NCBI GenBank assembly: GCA_019096195.1
Contig: JAGTXK010000227.1
Span: forward strand, 1 to 64,000
DNA from: Boletus sp. NGJ
Lineage: Eukaryota; Basidiomycota; Agaricomycetes; Boletales; Boletaceae
DNA length: 64,000 bases
Reading direction: 5' to 3'
Shown here: piece after piece, positions 49,670-63,020 of the stretch
Numbering within the stretch: position 1 is the stretch's first letter
How the letters are laid out: the number at the start of each line of letters is the position of its first letter
Notes under the pieces: model-generated
The model's input: only the letters and a program-made list of their open reading frames with translations
Told to the model about the DNA's origin: nothing
The model's database searches: none
Program-made: the position numbers and the translations under genes

Positions 49670-51262
49670 TTCGTGTGTGCGGACCGTCCCGACTCCATGT
49701 TTCGCATCATATTTTGTCCTATTCACGTGGTCTATTTTAAGAATGCCATCTATCTTCGTATTGTCTCATGTATCGCATTTTCTTGCATCCTGCATCTTTT
49801 ACCTTTATATCACACGTATCACATACGGTATGCCTTTCGTGATATCTTACTTCGTCTCGTCGCATCTGTTTTTGACCTCCAAATGGTCATCGTCCGCTCC
49901 TTCATGTCTTTTCGTACCTTTTTCACTATTCTTGATTATATCGATCGACTGGCATGTAGCCCTTTTCTCTTGGCCCCTTGTTGCCTGGCCATGCTGCAAG
50001 CACAAGCGTAACATTCATTGTGCCTCGGGGGCTGGAAGACAACTGGTGATGAACTGTATGACATCAGCATCTACATCTACTGTACATCTTTGGGCCTGTC
50101 ACGGTAGTGTAATTGGTCGCAAAGCATTCGAGTCTCAATGTACACCTCCCTTTTGTGCTAGGCGTCCTCCAATCATAGTAGCATACGGCCTGTGGTATAC
50201 GTAGAGTCGTCAAGCGGTGATAAGTATGTTTGAAGCTATGGCACAGTCACTCTCCAGGCACTAAGTATAAGGTTCGTATGTGGACGTGATTAGGCCCGAA
50301 TTCTTCGCAGCTTTTTCAGCAGGCGAGGTCGCCTCCCTCGTCCCGCTCTGTCGGAGTCCCTCTCACTGTTACCAGCCTCATCGTACTCCCAGGTACGATT
50401 GTGTCAGCCACCGCCTCTAATGATGGCATGCATGACGATAGAGCCAGCGACGTGAAACGCGCCCGAGGCTCTCCGAAGAGGATGTGAAACTGTGGATGAT
50501 TTCGCGGACGCCACTCCGAACAGCGGACTATCCAAATCGGTACGTTATAGTAAACCTCCCCCTAGTAGCACAGCCCTTTTTTCAATAGTTAACAGTACGT
50601 TTCGCCCTTGGTTTCACCTGAGACAGTCACTGGCCTAGGATATGCAATTTGATCCAGGTGCATATATTGAAAAACCTACTGACTTCGTGTTACTGTAAAA
50701 TATGCTTTTAGTGCAAATTTGCACAAATAGAGTACAAGCGTAAGTTACGGGAATGTAAGTTAACAATAGTCGTTCGAAACCCCATGGCAGGGCACGAACA
50801 AAAAGGCTTGACAACTTTTTTTTTGTAAACTCAGGTACAAATTGTTGATTTGAACAGTTTTCATTGTGCTATGATCTTTCTTAGTGACCATGTTGAAGGT
50901 GTTTGCCGCATCAGCTGGAGGGCTTGGATTCCTTGTTCACACGGTCACCGGACAGATAGAAAAGTCTTTCACCGCATACACCATGTATGGCCAATTGACA
51001 CTGACAGACCGAAGTTCAATACTACTAATGTATTACATCCGTGACCCTCAGGGTCAGCCCGTCTCATCGCATGTCATTGAAGATGGAATAAGCTTCTCGT
51101 CTAGGTTAGGTGTCTGGAGCATTGAATGGAATATACACCGGACACTCTTCCCCATAAAATGCTGACATTCCCTCTTCATCCTCGTCGTCGTCCTCCCCTC
51201 GTTCTCTATCACCATTTCCGCGTGGAGTTCCTTTCCCTTCCGCTCGTCACGTAGGCGTTCAT
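49670..51262. other. 1.6 kb spacer between the DUF6534 copies
   Basis: The part up to about 50210 has weak similarity to the flank after copy 2. A frame at 50890-51165 (MLKVFAASAGGLGFLVHTVT) is open but unrecognised. Nothing else is evident. Confidence 0.3.
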
Positions 51263-53306
51263 ATGACAACCCCCATCGAGACAACATACGGTGCCATCCT
51301 ACTCGGCGGGTTCTGTGCCGCAGTGTACGTATCCATTCTCCCCATGTCAATCCACGTCCGACTTTACTCCGACTGTAGTCTGTCCGGGGTTGTGGCCGCG
51401 CAGACTGTCCTTTACATTAAGCTGTTCCCGCAAGATTCTGCGAAGGTCAAAGCCATAGTAGGTTGCGCTCGATAGTTCCGCCCAACGCTGTGAGCTCACG
51501 TCGTGATTAGGTTGGTGTGGTGTGGTAGGTTCCTGTCGTCACGAAATTGCTTCATCTATTTGATCGATTTCTCAAAGGACCCTTGATATAATGCACACTG
51601 TATTGGTTGATATAACCATCTGGATTTATTTAATCACGAATTTTGGTAACGCGATGAAGATAGACACAATCCCAACGTATGTTTACAACTCTGCTATTCC
51701 ACTCCGTTATTCATGAGACGGAAATGGACATCGTTTAGCCCACTAGCGGTGCGTACACATTTTGATCTTTATCGCTTGTCCGTCTAATCTTCATGCTGCA
51801 GTTGGCAGGCCTAATTACTGTGAGTGTGACCCTTTATACTCTTGCGTAGTGGTCTCACTGCTGCGCTCCAGGCAATCCTGACGTTCATCGTACACTGGTA
51901 TTATGTTTCCCTAGATGCAGCCTGGTTAGTTTGTTGACCCCGTTGTGCAGTTCATTTTCCTATCGCATCCACAAATGTGAGTGGCATATCACCATTTCGA
52001 ACAAAATTCATTATATCCTCCAAGTGAGTCGACAGAAATGGGGATTCACGGCGTTAATCGTAAGCATCTGTTTCACTTGAAATTACCTGGGGCCCAGCTG
52101 ACCGAAAACCTAATCAAAGTTGGTGTTGGCGTTATTCCGTTTGTGTACGTGTCCGCGATTCCTTTCCATCAACACATCAATGACTCGAATGAATTAGGTT
52201 GCGCATCAGGTAAAGGAGACTGAATCACTAAACGCCACATGCTCACTAAACTCGTTCGTTGCCAAATTTCAGTCACATCAGCCGAAATGTAAGACATCAT
52301 TGCCTGGCAGACTATAACCCTGAATCCGATGTGCTAGGATGCATCTAAAAACGTTTACGGCATTCAAGGCGAAATTCCGAGTGAGCTTGGCTGGCATCTA
52401 TCAAGTAGTTCAAGTCTTATCATCTTGTTCTTGTAACAGTGGATCCTCACCCTCGGTCTAGCCATGTCATGCCTCGTAGATGTTTTGGTCACGGGGTTCT
52501 TGATTCATACGCTGCGCAGTCTGCAGAGCAAAAACGGGCCGTGGGCCCGAGTGTCGACCACGTGAGCATCCAGTATCTCTGAGACCCGGGGTACCGACGC
52601 TAACGTACCACAGCTTGGACCGTGTCATTGCCACAGTGATCCTGTATACCTTTGAGACAAATGTATTGACGAGGTGAGTCACTTTATGTAGTATTCCTTC
52701 TCGCTAAGATGCCTTGCAAGTACTGTGACGATTCTATCAATGATCTGCGTAAGTACCAACGCGTGGAATTTTCTGAACGTTCTGACCGTCGTCCAAGTGG
52801 CTCACAATGCCGAACAATATGGTTTTCCTAGGACTCCATTTCTTTATTAGCAAGTGTGCGTAGATATCTCTCTCGTTTTAATACTTGTCCCTTTCCTAAT
52901 GAGGGCTCTGCAGTGTATGCAAACTCATTGCTTGTTACGTGAGTTTTGAGTCTGTTTGTCACCTTATGACGCGTCAATGGTCACGGATTGCCTCCAGGTT
53001 GAATGCACGTAAACAATTTCAAGACCAACGGCAACGTGCCGCCTCTATAGACTTCGGCAGTATACCACGGAGAATGATGGATAAAGTCTTGGTGAGTTGA
53101 TTTATTGTTGTTGCCCATACGATCGATGCCGACCGTTCGTTTAGTCGCGCAATGAGCCCCCTACCAAGGTATGTATCGGATCGGTCGAATTTTGATCAAG
53201 GTATACTCATCTCTGATTGGTGAACTAGCTCGACATCAGTGGTGTGAAAATGGTGGAGTTTGGGGTCAATACGCCCTCGCCATCACAGAGCATCATGCAG
53301 GCGTAG
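51263..53306 (+). CDS. DUF6534-type multi-pass membrane protein, copy 2
   Basis: MTTPIETTYGAILLGGFCAA begins the protein; then SGVVAAQTVLYIKLFPQDSA, TLDIMHTVLVDITIWIYLIT, AILTFIVHW and SCLVDVLVTGFLIHTLRS align with copy 1, and the last exon reads VEFGVNTPSPSQSIMQA with the stop at 53306. Copy 1 and copy 2 are 3,681 bp apart, in the same orientation, and match in introns as well as exons. This points to a tandem duplication rather than retroposition. Function is unknown. Confidence 0.75.
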
Positions 53307-53676
53307 ATTGTTCAACCCCGGCTCGAATGATTCATATGCATCTTCTTGCACCTGCTGCCGATAGGTTGTAACCACATGTATATTGCAAATCTCTTGCACT
53401 TGGTACTGTACATACTTATCAACCTGCGTCGCTGGTACAACTGGCCCTTTTTTTTCCCTGGCACTTGAGATCCTAGATGCCCGTGCATGGATTGTGATGC
53501 GGTGAATTGTATCATGCAGAGAGGCTTTTCGGGGGGTACAAAAACATTACTGTAAGGTATTAATCGACGTGTACAAATCCGCGGCCGGCGCCGAGCGGTG
53601 TCCCAAACTCGATCGTGCATTGACGGCCTGGTGACCCCTTTTAGAAAGACCATCCCAGCCTACAGGCTCTGTAACA

Positions 53677-56600
53677 ATGGATCCACCCTATAGTAAGTCT
53701 CCCGGAAGGTGTGTCCCAGCGTGCTAATTTAGCCGTCACAGAAATTCAGACTGAGGTGGCGCATTTCAATAGAGCCTTTGGGCGAGGAGATCGTCTCCCG
53801 CAACCGAAATTCTTATCACGTCCACCCTCACGATCAAGATGTCCGAGTCTCCTCTTTGGACTCGGACATGGACTTTGAGTTCGAGTCTTATTATGAGTTA
53901 ATGCCTTTGTCCTCTGTTGATATCTATTGAAGCACACCTTACTAAAGATGGTCCTGGCTCCGATGGAAACGAAAGTCTCTACCAATCAGTCGACGAAGGC
54001 AACTCACCGGGTAATCAGGTGTGTTCATTCAACTCAACCCACCTGGTATCTCAATGCGATCTTGGACTGGTAGATGGATATAGACGCTCCGCTTCAGGCT
54101 TTCCAATGTGATGAATTGGACTTGGCCCATTCTATCAAAGGCATGTATCGCATCCTCGATATTATTGCAGAGCAGGGTAGTGGTGGTCTCGGTGAGCATC
54201 CCAATTAGACCAGCGCGCTTGTCCTCATTGATCTGGGATTAGTCGATAAAATCATCATATCCCAAAACTCCCTCGAGGCATTTGTAAATAATGTTTGCCC
54301 GGGTGCATACATATCAATGACCAGAGTCGACTTCAAGGCCCTTGATAAGTATGCTATCAAACCTGTCGGTGTCTACGGTAGCAAAGAGGAACTTGTCCGA
54401 TTCCTATTGCAGTTCGGCGCCGTTGACGAAACCATGTATGTCTTGTTCATTCTACGTAATAAATATTGACACTATTTTCACAGTGCGACACAGCTTCGCA
54501 TCGATACTGATGCACATGGACGCACACGACCGGCCCTCCGCTCAGGCTTGTACATCATCACAACACCAGAGCAAACCGGGGATTCTCATCAGATATTTGT
54601 TCTATACTGGCCGGAGCAAACAACTTGGGACGACTTTGCGGCGAGTTCCGTTCGTCGCAATCGCGTCACATTTATGAGGTCCGTTCATATTGATCCGAGA
54701 CGACCGACGACCGAATCCATGTCACACAGGTACTTGACAAAAATGTGCGATCAAGTCGTGTCTCTGATCTCACCCGAACACGCACAAACCATCCTTTGGA
54801 GTGAGGAATATGGCAATGACGACGGCGGCGAATATATGCTCGAAAATGATCAGGACGAGTCGGACAGAATGTTCACCTTCGTAGTCTCACAAACCAGCGA
54901 ACAGGAAGAGTCCGTGACCGTCCGCGAGGGCTTCAAGGTCAGTTCATCTGGATTTTGCGCACTGGCGTCACTGACAAATTTGGCATTTCTAAGGCGATTT
55001 CGCCGGCTATTGTACTTCCAGAAGTGCCTGCCGAAGATCTGGATCTGCCGAAACCTACGCCGATCACACCGTTTTTGCTCTTTGGTGAGACGACGCAGGG
55101 ATTCATGACAGTGGAACATCAGGAGGCGAGAGTTGTGCAGGAGACTTTCAAAAGAACTTCTATCTCGGCAATGCAACTCGAAGCATTTTTGTGAGTGCAC
55201 TCCTTTTTCATGGGGATCGGGCTCTCACCACTTGTCTTCATGGGGTCGATAGGACATCCGACCGCCTCCGCCTGAATGAAAAGTTGGACGACAAGGCCAT
55301 AAAAGTCTTGGTTCGCTCCGGACTCGAGAAGCGATTTCAAGAGCCTTGCAGGAAATGGAAACATGAATCCAACGCCGTTCGGAACGTGTTTGAAACAAGC
55401 GTCAAGCAGGAGAGAGTGAATATGTCAACGAGATTGCAAACGGAGTTACCCGCGCTCCGGCGTTCATTATTCGAGGCGATGCTAGACGAAGTGTTGCGAT
55501 TGTATCCGTGAGTACGGTGCATTCTAGTTTGCATTGCTCGTCTACTTATTCTGGGAAACGTTAGATGTTTTGATCGAGGGGCGTTCGCTTATCATGGAGA
55601 TCGAGGAGAGAAGTCTATCGATGATCCAGGTGTGTACTAATTCACTTCGACGATTGTAATCAATATATATTGATCCATGTCGCTTCAGAACCCCTCTTCA
55701 AGATCCTGACACTCTATCCGAAAGCAAACGATAGAGCCACGCAGTCACTGAGCAACGACTTTGAGAATATCTCCGACCAAGATTTTCGAACTGCCAAGAA
55801 TCATATCTGCCTGTTCAAGGAACTGAATCCGCTCTTGGAGATGCAGGATGAGCAGACACGTCTGCGGATCTTGAACACCGTATTAGAGGGGGACATGGAA
55901 CAGGTCAATACAAATGTGAAAGGGAAAAACGGGCGTGGTGGTGGTGGCAACAAGCAGAACAACATGGGATCGCGTTGGAACCCGTTCTTGTGGCTATTGA
56001 AGCCATGGTGGGGGGGGGACTCGGGGGAGCGAAGTGGATGGCGGGGTGGACGAACTCGTTCGCCGCGCGACAGAGACAGCAAAGCAGATCTCTGACAGTC
56101 AATTTTTGAGCCAGTTGGGACAGGACGAGGACGAGGAGCGGCATGCGCAACACTTTCCGCAATTCAAGCTGTTAGTGGATAGGGTAAAAAACAAGGCATT
56201 TGTGTTCTTGGAGGTTAACCTCAAGAGGACGTTAAAGAAGCTCGTGCAGGCAGTGCACAGGATTCAAATTGAGGAGTGTGCGGAAGGGATCAAGCACGAA
56301 CATGCGAAGAGGGCAGAAGAAGAACAGGACAAGTTAAGAATGAAGTTGATCAAACATGTGAACGATTTGTCTGCACAGATCGCGTATTCGTGCGTCTCTA
56401 GCCGTTCTTGATAGTTGAGCTTGATCCAAAAGCTAACATTGTTGTTCGTAGACATACGTTGTCAATCGATGACGCGGAAGAGAGAAAGGGATATTATAGT
56501 GAGTGGTGGCGTTGTTTCCTTGTGCTGCACACAGTATCCACCTGTATGTAGGTTTCGCTTCAACATCGTATCAAATATCGGGTTCACGAACGACGCAACT

Positions 56601-59600
56601 AGACCCAATGGCGTTATACACAGTGCATCTGATGAACCTCACGACACAAGATCAGCATGAGTTGCAACTGAATCCAAGTACAATCCCTTCACCGCGGTTT
56701 AGATTTAGGCATACGTTCAGCTTGCCGTTGGGCCATTCCGTAGTGTACGTCCGGTTGCCTTGTTCGACTCGTGCGAATTGAGCTGAAGCCTGTCTTTGAT
56801 TCGAGCAGACGAGCCCAGTTGCTTGAAGGAGAAAAACTCTTGTTGGTTGTCGCTGATCGTGTGGGGAACATGATCGTCTACCTCGATCAACTCGTGAATA
56901 TGGACGGTGCGATTGCGCGAAGCCGCGGGAAGTCACTCAACCGTGAAAAGATTGGCCAGGGTTTCCTGTTGGCGTACGACGAGTCGAAGAAGATGCTAGC
57001 GGTCGTGTCATCGGACAAGGTACGTATTTTCTTACGTTACTACGGTCAGAGCGTTGATGTCCTGCTCGTTGACAGCTCCTACTGAACATTTTCGTTTTCG
57101 ACGATGCGCGCGGATTCCAGGCGTTGGGAAGTGCAATTGACTTGCGTCAATGGTACAGCGAGGTGGTGTCTATTCGTCATGCATGCTTTGTGAGCGGGAG
57201 CGAAGAATTAGCGCTTGTCGATTCACACTCACGGGCAAGGGTGTTCTCTTTGGTGACGCTTCAGTTTCGGTACGTCTGATCTTGTTTACTCTATTCCACG
57301 AGATTATTGGTGATGAGGAATGGGGATGACTAGGCCTGCCACACTCCAGCTTTCCCAGGTGCCTTTTGGTGTGAGCTCCACGCCTGATGGTGCTTGTCTG
57401 TTGGTCGAACATGCCCACGGGAGCGACGTACCAGTGACGGCCTATCACTGGAGTACCTTGGGCTCCACGGAGGGAATCCCGCTCGACTTAGCCCCGCTCA
57501 CGGTCGAGAACGGTCTCGTCGTCACGTCGCTGATCAGCCGAACGGCAGTGCATGTCGTCGTGTTGGACTTCGAGGGGCGTGCATGTCGATCGCATGTGTT
57601 GGACATTACCCAAAAAGCTACCGAGTATACCTTCAAGGAAAATGGTTTGTGGGGTTCTTCTGCACGACACAGGACGGGGGGAGGGGCAGGCGGACGTACA
57701 CCCGCTCACAATTGTCTCATCGATTGTCACGCCGAAGTTTGGACCCGCTTCCCGGTCTTGCCCGCAGTGCAACGCGAAACAATCTCCTCGTCAAGTCTCC
57801 GGAGCGCGCGGTCGCTTGTGTTCGTGACGGATCGTGATTATCAGCGCTATGCGCCGCATTTTGCAGAGGTGATCCTCATGTTCGAGAGGACGACTAAGAA
57901 GCCAACCGGGGATGTTCTCAAGTCCATCCGAGTCTCGGCTGCGTCGTTTACCGTCTTTGCTGCTGAATTGTGTGGTGGTGGGAAGCGCCAGAACTCGACC
58001 CGGAATCGTATTTGGAACGTCTCAGCTTACCGTGCAGGCGAATGGCTGGTTGATTTCTTATGCTTGATCCCGATTCACCTCGCGCTGGCGAAAGAGAACC
58101 GGTTCGTGCCGCTCAAAGATGGGGTATATTCTCCAGAGCTGGAGAGGTCGCTGTTGGGCGTGGACGTGAATCACATCGTGGATAGTCTCTCGTTTGGGTG
58201 GTATGAGTCGCTGTTTCAGTCCTATATGGCGTCCAAGGTGTGTATTGTCGCTCTCGTTGGTGTAAGATTCTGCTTGCTCATGATGTCGATGATAGCCCGT
58301 TAAGGTGGTATCCTCGATGGGAGAACAATCGGTCGGAAAGAGTTTTGCGCTGAACCATCTCGTCGATACATCCTTTGCTGGTTCGGCTATGCGGACGACA
58401 GAGGGGGTGTGGATGTCGGTCACGCCGACGAAGGATGCCTTGATTGTTGCGCTCGATTTTGAAGGTCAGTCCTGTGTACTTTCTTGCATGGTTCGCTCCA
58501 CATTATTTCGGCACACGTCACTTTTCGTCGCTAGGTGTACACAGTATTGAAAGGTCCGCTCAAGAGGACATGTTGCTCGTTCTGTTCAACACTGCTATTT
58601 CCAACTTAGTAAGACGAATTAGCGTAGAGTGGGAGTGGGCATGGACGCTGACTGATCACAATTCATGCTGCAGGTACTGTTCCGCAATAACTTTGCGCTC
58701 AGTCGAGATATTACTGGACTCTTTCAGTCGTTCCAGTCGAGTTCAACAGTGTTGGATCCTAAGGCGAATCCATCATTATTCCAGTCAACATTGGTCATCA
58801 TCATTAAGGTATGTCTGGCACTGCATCAGCTACATTGACAGGATTTGTCTGAGCTGTGTTTTCTTCTGACCTAGGACGTCGTCGACTCGGACAAGGCCGA
58901 GATCGCCAAAGAGTGGGTGATCGTTGCTTGTCATATTTTCGTACAGAGTCGCTCATCATAGGTGTTCTTTACCAGGTTTTCCCTCAAGTTCCAACGGATC
59001 GTGCAGGACGAGCAAGAGGCGAATTTCATTTCTCGGCTGCATGCCGGGAAGCTGAATATCGTTCCATGGTAAGGACTGGAGGGCTTATCTAAATAATTCA
59101 GGAATTTAGCGCCTCATGTGTCCCTCACACAGGCCAGTCATTGAGTCCAAGGAATTTTACACATTATTTCCTGCATTGAAGCGACGGTTGGATCAGCAGG
59201 TGGTCACACATCGGTCGGCGGGGGAGTTTTTGCATTTGATGAAGACGTTAATGGCCAAGTTGAAGGTGAGAACAGTTTTCCAGAGGCAAACGACATCATG
59301 TGTCTTACTGACTCGTGGACGTTCTCAAGGCCAATGACTGGGGTGCAATGTCTCGTAAGAATATACATAAATTTGGGTGGACTATGTGACGAATTTCGGA
59401 TTTAGAAATCATGGCGGCTCATCGTGCACAACTGATTTCGACGCTCCTTGCTAATGCGCTTGCCTTTGGATATGCTGAGATCGACCCAGAGCGAGAGCCC
59501 CTAAAAGTGAACTTGCCCTTATGACCTCCCGAAGCCGGCTATGACGCTGACTCCGTTGGCGTAGAATCTGGATACAGAAATCCCAATCGACCTGCCAGAT

Positions 59601-62600
59601 ACACCCTACCAACTTTCCATTGGCGGTGGCGGCGATCAATCTGTGTCCCGCGAACGCTTGTTGATGGTTCTTCGGACGGCTTGGGCGGGCTACGCATCCC
59701 GCCACTACACTCCCGAAGATGAATGGATTGCGGGTCTGACTAAACATCTCGAAGCGATCGTGAACTTGCGGATCGACCATGTACGCGAATGGCTCGACCA
59801 GAACCTCTCGCGCTTCCAGGCGGTTGGCGGCGGCGGTGGGAGCCACGCGCGCATCGACGAGTTGAAACGTCAATTTGAGAGTTCCATTGTGGACTTGCGG
59901 GGTAGTGTCCAGCTGTGTGGGTTTGCATGTACGTCGTGTCAGCTGCGCTGTGTACAGAGTCGGGCACACGAGGGTGTGCATGACTGTCAGTCCGACCATT
60001 CGTGCGTGCACGAGTGTGATTTCTGTTTGGCACTCGAGCCAGGGGAGCATCGGCTGTGTACAATGAGGTGAGTGACGTTTGGATTGTGATGTCGTAGGTC
60101 TTGTGCTGAGTACGTTGCGATAGTGCGGGCCACGCGGGGAAGCATACGTACGTGTTCGTTGCTTTGACTGGGCTAGCAGGTGTACACGTTCCTTTGTAGA
60201 TGCGTTGCAAACCAGCATTTGTGCGGGAAGAAATGCAGGTGTTCTGGAAGGCAGGGATGTTTGGACGTATGCGCAAAGGTATGCTCTCATTTGAGGTATT
60301 GACTTGGTTCTGACAACAAAAAAGGTCATTGATCACGCTGGTGAGGAGCATCTCTGCGCGGCTCCCGTCCACGCATGCGGGAAGGTGAGTCACTGCTGAC
60401 TACTTCGAACCTTTGTGCTGTTCATTCAGAAACCCTACACTCTTTCTAGCCATGTGATCTCTCTGACATTCGACAAGTCGACGGAAGGTCATATTCGTGT
60501 CCCGGGACGTGCCGAATCCCAAGGTATTTTCTCATTTGTGGTGATATTACGGATCTTGAGCGCACTCATGCACTTTTGAAGCGACATCAATCATTCCCTC
60601 CACCAATGCGATGCTCGATTGTGTTCCATCAAGTGCCAGTTGTGCAAGCGGCTGTGTGCAGACCAAGACCATGTGCATGGTCTTGACTCTAGCGCGATCC
60701 ATCTATGCGGGTATGTATAGAGATGAAGCGGCGGCAACATTTATCTCTGATTGGTGAATCACAGACAAGAACATTTGTGTGCTGCCCTTTGTGTTGCCCC
60801 GGGTATATGTGAGATCGAAACGTCACCGCACTCTATCGAGGCGACGTTTACGGGTAGAAACGAAACATTCCACTATACTAAAGTATGTTGTCTGGTTTCG
60901 AACGTCTGTTCTTACACTGATCATTTTTGCAGTATTCTCAGGGTTCGGTTGAGTTCTTGTGTGCATCTCCACATTGATCTGACGATGTTCTGGAATGACA
61001 GTTGCGAAACGCTTGAACTGCATCAAACCGATCCCGCCAGGCGCTATGAATCACGAGGGACCCCACAACCACAGTTTGGACATAAAAACCGTTCATTTTT
61101 GTGAAGCGAGGTATGGTGACTGAATGCTCTGTACATACTTATTTCTCTCACAGTCTTCTAGATGTGCAAACTGCGATTATTTCTGCACTTTACCTCTTGG
61201 TAAGTTGCAAGCGCAGACCGGGTTATATTGCATCCTAACGGCTCACTCAAAGGTCACCCGCAACAAGAGCACGAAACGCGCCACGGGTCCATGTCGCGCA
61301 CCCGCTGGATTGTGGATGGACCGGACGACCTACCCCTGGAAATTGAAGGGCGCAAATTCTCTACCAATGACGAAGGTGCACCGATGATGTGTAACCTCGT
61401 TTGCTCGGCAATGGGGCGGCACGTCCACATTGACCATTGTCGCGCAGACGACGAGGCGGCATGTACTGGCAATGATGAACTGCAGCACCTGACGAAGAAG
61501 ATACAGCCTGATCCCAATCGAGCAAAGGACGTGCTTACGCACGGTCTGTTCTGGAAGCGGAGCGGTGAGTGAGGTTTGAGCACATTCACGTTGGCTGATC
61601 GTCCGTCTCGGGACAGGTTTTAAAGACCCGTATTCAAGAGAAGAGCAAACCAACTTTGGAAAATGGTTCGTTCTCATTCGGGTTTTGCGTTTGCCAGTGA
61701 CCGACGGTTCACACACGTCGACAGTGATGCCATGTGTGGAGGTACGCGAATCTCCGAGGTCATTTTACAACCCAGGGGCCATCTCACAAGCGCGCTCGTC
61801 GGATAGGTCCCGAACACACGGCTGCTGGCGGCGGAGCAGCTATACCCTCTTACTGTGTCTTGCCCCTTTTCCATGCACCGTCGAATCCCAACGCTGCACT
61901 GGCGGTGGGTTACATCTCACGGGACGGGCATCAATTTGCATGCAGGAATCCGGTCGTAATGCAACAAGCATTCCATGTGTGAGTCCATCCATCGGTATGC
62001 ATGCGTGCGTAGCTTGAGAAATCGATTCAATTTGACAGGATCTTTGTCGCTGACTGGTAGGTTCCATTCGGGATCGCCAAAGGGAGATTTACCCATCATA
62101 CTCATATGAACAGTTCCAGCTCGATGGGGTCGCGTGATTTAAAACCGCTCTCCAATACCCCAGCGACTGCTCGAATCAGTGCTCGCGCAAACAATCGATA
62201 TGGCGCTGTACTTTCGTCGTTGCACAGTTTCTGGACAGCGCTTGCAGCGGCAATTGCAGGCTCAAATGCTGCGCGACGGGACGCATACAGTATAGTTTTG
62301 TTTGCTGAAGGTTTCGCAACCCCAATTGTGAACGATTTTACGAGCACACCAGATCAATTGTTGAACGCTCTCCTCGGTTCTGATACGAGTCTCGGCACCA
62401 ACTTTACTCTCGCGATTCAACAAGCGCAAGCAATCATGGAGCAAAACTGGAGCACGGAAAGGTATACATCTTGTCTCTGTTCAGTCCCTTTTGATACCAG
62501 GATCCCCGTTGGAACAGATCCCCCGTCATCATTTTCCTTTCTGATGGTGAATGTGGAATCAGAGATGACGTCACGCAGGATCTGTGCCGTACGGCCATTC

Positions 62601-63016
62601 GACTTGGGTAAACGTTGTCATTTGCATACTATATATTATCTGAGCTGACGTTCGTTCTCTTTTGCCAACGCAGAAAAGCGGTGTCATTTCATTCTGTGTT
62701 GTTCGGACCGGAGGGTTCTTCGTGGTACCTGCGTCGCATGGTCGACATTGCGCGCGATGCGCAGAACAATGCGCCGAGGGATCCACTCGCGCCGGCTACC
62801 GCGACTGTCCTCTCGTCGTATACACAGGCGCTCGATACGGTGCGCGCGCATTCATGCGGTTCCTAGGCTACATTATGTGCACTGACCGATTTTCGGTTCT
62901 CATCACGCTAGGTTCAACTCGCGCAGACGTTCCTGGGGATTGCAGACTCGTTGCGAAAGCCGAGAGGCGCGCCCACAAGCATTCATCATGCAGGAAACGA
63001 CAAGACGACGACGTAG
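53677..63016 (+). CDS. Giant GBP/VLIG-like GTPase with Cys-rich array and vWA domain
   Basis: About 35 exons, roughly 2,400 residues. The N-terminal half is unlike known domains (KGMYRILDIIAEQGSG; YWPEQTTWDD; long charged helices near 55000-56400; a beta-rich segment to 58250). The G domain at 58310-58900 has GEQSVGKS (P-loop), RTTEGVWM, DFEG and IIIKDVVDSD, the signature of dynamin-like guanylate-binding and very large interferon-inducible GTPases. From 59930 to 61560 come C-x2/3-C and His clusters (CGFACTSCQLRC; HLCGKKCRCSGRQGC; CSIKCQLCKRLC; CNLVCSAMGRHVHIDHC). A von Willebrand A domain ends the protein: IFVADCSSSMGSRD (MIDAS DxSxS formed across an intron), TNFTLAIQQAQAIMEQ and VIIFLSDGE. 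The family is known from agaricomycete genomes but I know of no assigned function. The first exons and the join near 56000 are uncertain. Confidence 0.85.
58310..58900 (+). other. GBP/VLIG-like G domain within the giant gene
   Basis: GEQSVGKS at about 58320 is a GxxxxGKS P-loop. RTTEGVWM is the switch I-like segment, and DFEG at about 58460 takes the DxxG place, written DTEG in GBPs. ALSRDITGLF and IIIKD follow. The order and spacing fit large GTPases that assemble as dimers or polymers. Confidence 0.8.
62020..63016 (+). other. von Willebrand A domain within the giant gene
   Basis: After splicing a short exon, the MIDAS reads DCSSS. A conserved Thr in TNFT and the Asp of FLSDGE complete a metal-binding site. 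The final exon ends RKPRGAPTSIHH and the stop TAG at 63014-63016. Confidence 0.82.
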
Positions 63017-63020
63017 TTCA

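Noticed and set aside
50090-50160. tRNA-like or SINE-like stretch (GGTAGTGTAATTGG followed by ATTCGAGTCTC)
   Set aside because: It looks like A and B boxes, but the spacing is too short for a tRNA and no acceptor stem forms.
62100-62140. Apparent loss of the MIDAS aspartate (NSSSSMG) in the vWA domain
   Set aside because: That reading runs through an intron. Splicing the short exon IFVAD to the next gives DCSSSMG, an intact motif.
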